A stretch of 64,000 bases of DNA from positions 124,001 through 188,000 of the forward strand of contig JAUSCD010000030.1 in assembly GCA_030651695.1 (NCBI GenBank). Reading direction: 5' to 3'. The position numbers were made by a program, and so were the translations under genes. Positions 61,356 to 64,000 of this stretch are shown here, one piece after another (positions within the stretch are counted from its first letter, which is position 1; each line of letters opens with the position of its first letter). Below the pieces are notes generated by a model that had not been told where the DNA came from, did not search any database, and saw only the letters and a program-made list of their open reading frames with translations. The stretch is from Pseudohongiella sp. Lineage in GTDB: Bacteria > Pseudomonadota > Gammaproteobacteria > Pseudomonadales > Pseudohongiellaceae.

Positions 61356-62570
61356 ATGATGTTACTAGCTCACCAAGCGAAAAGGTCAGACCCTTTAGGG
61401 CGTTACTACACCAGCCCAATGGTGAGCATGCATCTGATAACAGCAATGAATTTGTCGTGCCCCAACACGGTTATTGATTTAGGAGCAGGGTCTGGCGAGT
61501 TGGTAAAAGAAGCTACCAAAGTTTGGACTGACTCTAGATACTTCACCGTCGACATTGATAGTAATGCGCAGAGTTCGAAGTTGCCGGATATTTTCGGGGA
61601 AAAATTCAAGCATCAGACGGCTGATGCCCTCGATCTAGAACTTGCGCAGAAACTAGGATTGAACTGGGCTGAGGTTGATGCTGCCATCTGTAACCCTCCA
61701 TACCTGCTCCCCAAGTGGAAGAAGCATTTCGAAGAAATCCTAGAGGATGCCGGGTTGAGACGATTTATATCGAAAACAGGAGATATAACGGCTGATTTGT
61801 TGTTCGTTGCTCAGAATCTACGAATGCTAAAAAATGGAGGAACACTTGGTCTAATTATTCCAGATGGAATAATTGCGGGAGAGAAGTATAGTGCATTGAG
61901 AAAATCTCTAATTGAAACGCATTGCATAGAAAAAGTAATTGAATTGCCGAGAAATATTTTCAGGAAGACAGAGGCCAAAGCACATATTCTAATACTTTCC
62001 AAAAGCTGTGGTAGTAATGAGTTTATTCAAGTCTCTAAAGTCAACCAGGACGGTAGTCTAGAGAAAGAAATAAGTGTGCCTACAGAGAGTTTTGTAAAGC
62101 GATTAGACTACTCCTATATCAAGGGCAAGAAGAGCTTCGCAGGTAAAAGAAGAATAGCAGATGTGACGAAGTCAGTTTTTAGGGGAACAATATCGTCCGT
62201 TGAGAGGCACGAACAAAATCTAAATGTGTTTCATACTACAGACTTCGTAGAATCTGATATTTATGTTCCAAGTAGATTTAACGTAAGCCAAGCTGAGGTG
62301 ATAGCTCATGGTGGGAGGTTTGCGCAAGCGGGTGACATACTTGTTGCGCGAGTAGGGAGGAATCTGAGCGGCAAGATATCTATGGTAAATGACTTGGAGT
62401 CGGTACTAGTATCTGATTGTATTATTGTGCTAAGAGTAGACAAGACAGTCAGAAGTCAACTCTTTAATTTCTTGAGAAGCGAAAGAGGTAGGTTGTGCAT
62501 TGAAACCGGCTCTAGGGGAGTTGGTGCAAAATATATAACCGTAGGCTCGCTCGGTGAAATTCAATTCTAG
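61356..62570 (+). CDS. adenine-specific DNA methyltransferase with C-terminal recognition-type domain
   Basis: A 404-residue protein. SAM site VIDLGAGSGELVKEA (residues 39–53), acidic VDIDSN, and catalytic AAICNPPYLLPKW (NPPY at 113–116) mark an N6-adenine methyltransferase of the HsdM/type IIG group. After about residue 260 comes an HsdS-like half: FAQAGDILVARVGRNLSGKI then VLVSDCIIVLRVD and GAKYITVGSLGEI. One protein may thus both recognise and methylate. The start is ATG 61356 or 61359 after AGGA. It heads an operon with PRTase-CE-like and ORC/CDC6-like genes, not with a restriction subunit. Confidence 0.82.
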   Translation: MMLLAHQAKRSDPLGRYYTSPMVSMHLITAMNLSCPNTVIDLGAGSGELVKEATKVWTDSRYFTVDIDSNAQSSKLPDIFGEKFKHQTADALDLELAQKLGLNWAEVDAAICNPPYLLPKWKKHFEEILEDAGLRRFISKTGDITADLLFVAQNLRMLKNGGTLGLIIPDGIIAGEKYSALRKSLIETHCIEKVIELPRNIFRKTEAKAHILILSKSCGSNEFIQVSKVNQDGSLEKEISVPTESFVKRLDYSYIKGKKSFAGKRRIADVTKSVFRGTISSVERHEQNLNVFHTTDFVESDIYVPSRFNVSQAEVIAHGGRFAQAGDILVARVGRNLSGKISMVNDLESVLVSDCIIVLRVDKTVRSQLFNFLRSERGRLCIETGSRGVGAKYITVGSLGEIQF

Positions 62571-62593
62571 ATTCTAAGATTGAGGCATAAAGC

Positions 62594-63520
62594 TTGAAAA
62601 TTAAACTGCCGGACGGATGGGAGATTTTCTATGACGATGTTTGCCGGAAAGTCAAAACGCTGACAGCGAGTGGTGTTTGGAGCGCTGATGCATCAGTAGT
62701 ACTCGCGTGGCTGGCGAACTTTAAAGCTGATGAGCATCGCTATATTGCAGCCCACATACTTGATCGTACTACCTTTAGAACAGAAAAAATGTTGGAGGGC
62801 GGGTATAAAAGGTTTCTCGCCACATCATTTCGTGAAACTGCGATGCTCCATCTTGGTACGAGTAACATCAATATTAGAGATTGGTTCGAAATTCTTCGGG
62901 AACATCCAAAAGGCATTCATTCAAATTTACTTCTCTGTCCGGTTACTAAAGCGGGGGAAAGCGGTGACTCGGGAAACCATATTGTTAGAATACTGACGGG
63001 AGAGTTGTTTAACCAACACCGGACCTTGTCACCCTTTGAAACTCCTCTAAGCAATCAAACAAATAACCTTATCCTAATCGTCGATGATTTTGTTGGTTCG
63101 GGGGTTCAGTTCAAAGAATTCGCCGACAAGACAAACTTAAAAGAGGCAGCAAGGAATAATAAAATAGTCTACGCACCGGCTATAGCATACTACAAAGGGT
63201 TACAGTCAATTTACGAGGAGAACTATGGGATAGACATTATTCCTCTGGAGATTCTCGGTAAAAGCGAACAGTTTTTTCAACACGAAAATGGCATTAAGTT
63301 CTGCGGTGACGATATCAATGCTGAGCAAGACGTACTTGCTTGCTATCAAGAAATGCGACTTTTAGATCCTGGGTTTGGGCGTGGCGGATGGTTAGGTCGA
63401 GATCGTGCTAGTTTGAGCGTCATGTTTCAATGGGGGTGTCCTAATCAGTCACTTGGCATTATGTGGTACCAAGGGAGCAATCCATGGAACCGGCTAGCTA
63501 GAAGGCGGGGTGCGCAATGA
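62594..63520 (+). CDS. PRTase-CE-like phosphoribosyltransferase-fold protein
   Basis: A 308-residue protein from TTG 62594 (GAGG ten bases upstream). NLILIVDDFVGSGVQFKEF is a phosphoribosyltransferase PRPP-loop look-alike (DDFxGSG), and the end MFQWGCPNQSLGIMWYQ (WGCPN…LW) is the mark of the PRTase-CE group, which is found in predicted bacterial conflict systems. The N-terminal 100 residues are helical. Whether it makes or breaks a nucleotide is unknown. It overlaps the ATPase gene by four bases, so the two products probably form a unit. Confidence 0.7.
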   Translation: MKIKLPDGWEIFYDDVCRKVKTLTASGVWSADASVVLAWLANFKADEHRYIAAHILDRTTFRTEKMLEGGYKRFLATSFRETAMLHLGTSNINIRDWFEILREHPKGIHSNLLLCPVTKAGESGDSGNHIVRILTGELFNQHRTLSPFETPLSNQTNNLILIVDDFVGSGVQFKEFADKTNLKEAARNNKIVYAPAIAYYKGLQSIYEENYGIDIIPLEILGKSEQFFQHENGIKFCGDDINAEQDVLACYQEMRLLDPGFGRGGWLGRDRASLSVMFQWGCPNQSLGIMWYQGSNPWNRLARRRGAQ

Positions 63521-64000
63521 GATTGAAGGAAGTAGTTCAACGAGTATCTACTGCAAGAGCAGAGTTTCATTCGACGAACAATAGTGTTTTCGGGCGGTTC
63601 GTCGTTCCTCCATATATTGATACTTTTAATATTTCAAAGATCGATCAATCAATGGCCGTGGTTGGAGGAAGGGGGTGCGGAAAGACTACTTACGTCAGAT
63701 ATTTCTCTCATTGGACACAGTTTGATCCTCTAAGAGAAACGATAGATCCCGAGGCGCTAAATTGCATTGTCCTTTATTGGAAGCCGGATACAACATATTT
63801 TAGATCGTTAACAAAGAGTTGGTTGAGCGAAAAGAATTCCAGGGCATTTTTTCATGCATTGTCTGGCCTGCATTGTTTCAAGGAATTAGTTTGCTGCCTA
63901 GAGAACATATCTTCACACATCCCAGAATTAGGAAATGAACTTGCATTAAATGTAGAATTTTGGCGAAGAGTTGCTCGAATTACAGAGCAGAACGTTTCGT
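63517..64000 (+). CDS. ORC/CDC6-like P-loop ATPase, N-terminal part (runs off window)
   Basis: ATG 63517 overlaps the upstream stop (ATGA), and 161 codons are visible without a stop. After NSVFGRFVVPPYIDTFNISK comes Walker A AVVGGRGCGKTTYVRYFS near residue 55. The lead-in resembles ORC-CDC6-like ATPases that accompany PRTase-CE proteins in predicted immune loci. Walker B lies outside the window, so the assignment rests on the P-loop and context. It would be the sensor or motor of the module. Confidence 0.6.
   Translation, partial: MRLKEVVQRVSTARAEFHSTNNSVFGRFVVPPYIDTFNISKIDQSMAVVGGRGCGKTTYVRYFSHWTQFDPLRETIDPEALNCIVLYWKPDTTYFRSLTKSWLSEKNSRAFFHALSGLHCFKELVCCLENISSHIPELGNELALNVEFWRRVARITEQNVS

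Noticed and set aside
53404-64000. CRISPR-guided Tn7-like element
   Set aside because: No regularly spaced repeats and no cas gene were seen anywhere in the window; two TniQ-like proteins alone are not enough.

Overview
The window looks like a gammaproteobacterial chromosome, probably from a marine or aquatic bacterium. The evidence is the housekeeping order nudF–yqiB-like–cpdA–parE, proteobacterial hemH, thiC and TolC genes, a ChrR-type zinc anti-sigma system, and a two-component pair of the 'proteobacterial dedicated sortase' type. I do not name a genus. All readings are by eye; no database search was possible.

Bases 1–27,274 are ordinary core chromosome. In order they hold: a DUF3482 GTPase tail; two small membrane proteins; an O-acetylhomoserine sulfhydrylase-type enzyme; a haem-c lipoprotein; ferrochelatase; TolC; ThiC; DAHP synthase; a diguanylate cyclase; a glutathione transferase; and the PdsR/PdsS-like pair. 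A six-gene lipid operon (NTF2-like, SDR, DUF1365, Cfa-like, DUF2878, periplasmic protein) is divergent from an ECF sigma/ChrR pair, and both directions carry TGATCC-type promoters. nudF–yqiB–cpdA–parE closes the region. The gaps between these genes hold a family of nested palindromic repeats and one 86-bp near-perfect hairpin.

Bases 27,276–64,000 are accessory DNA that starts one base after the parE stop codon. By eye it is more AT-rich. It is a stack of mobile and defence modules: (a) a three-gene Shango-type operon (helicase, DUF2791 ATPase, TerB-N/TerB-C protein); (b) a gene-cassette array of about ten attC-like sites, all genes on the minus strand and no integron integrase in the window (a CALIN), whose cassettes encode an Abi_C protein, a HEPN/zinc-ribbon protein, a two-TM AbiC-like protein, two HNH nucleases, a DEDDh exonuclease–BRCT protein, a PD-(D/E)xK-like protein and others, with one attC split by an IS1182-family element; (c) a DUF5623-like gene and an orphan DUF2384 antitoxin; (d) a complete Detocs system (sensor kinase, lone receiver, receiver–nucleosidase effector); (e) a Phd/YefM-like orphan antitoxin; (f) a Tn7-like transposition module (gp16-like regulator, TnsA, TnsB, TnsC, a short TniQ-like protein, a full TniQ/TnsD, and a tyrosine recombinase with only a catalytic domain); (g) a DUF2384 antitoxin broken by an in-frame stop; (h) at the right edge, an operon of an adenine-specific DNA methyltransferase with its own recognition-type domain, a PRTase-CE-like protein and the start of an ORC/CDC6-like P-loop ATPase.

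Shango and Detocs are described defence systems, recognised here from domain content and gene order. The best candidates for something not yet described are the methyltransferase–PRTase-CE–ORC/CDC6 operon at 61.3 kb onward, the two-TniQ Tn7-like module with its recombinase, the cassette-borne candidate immune genes, and the nested-palindrome repeat family of the core region.
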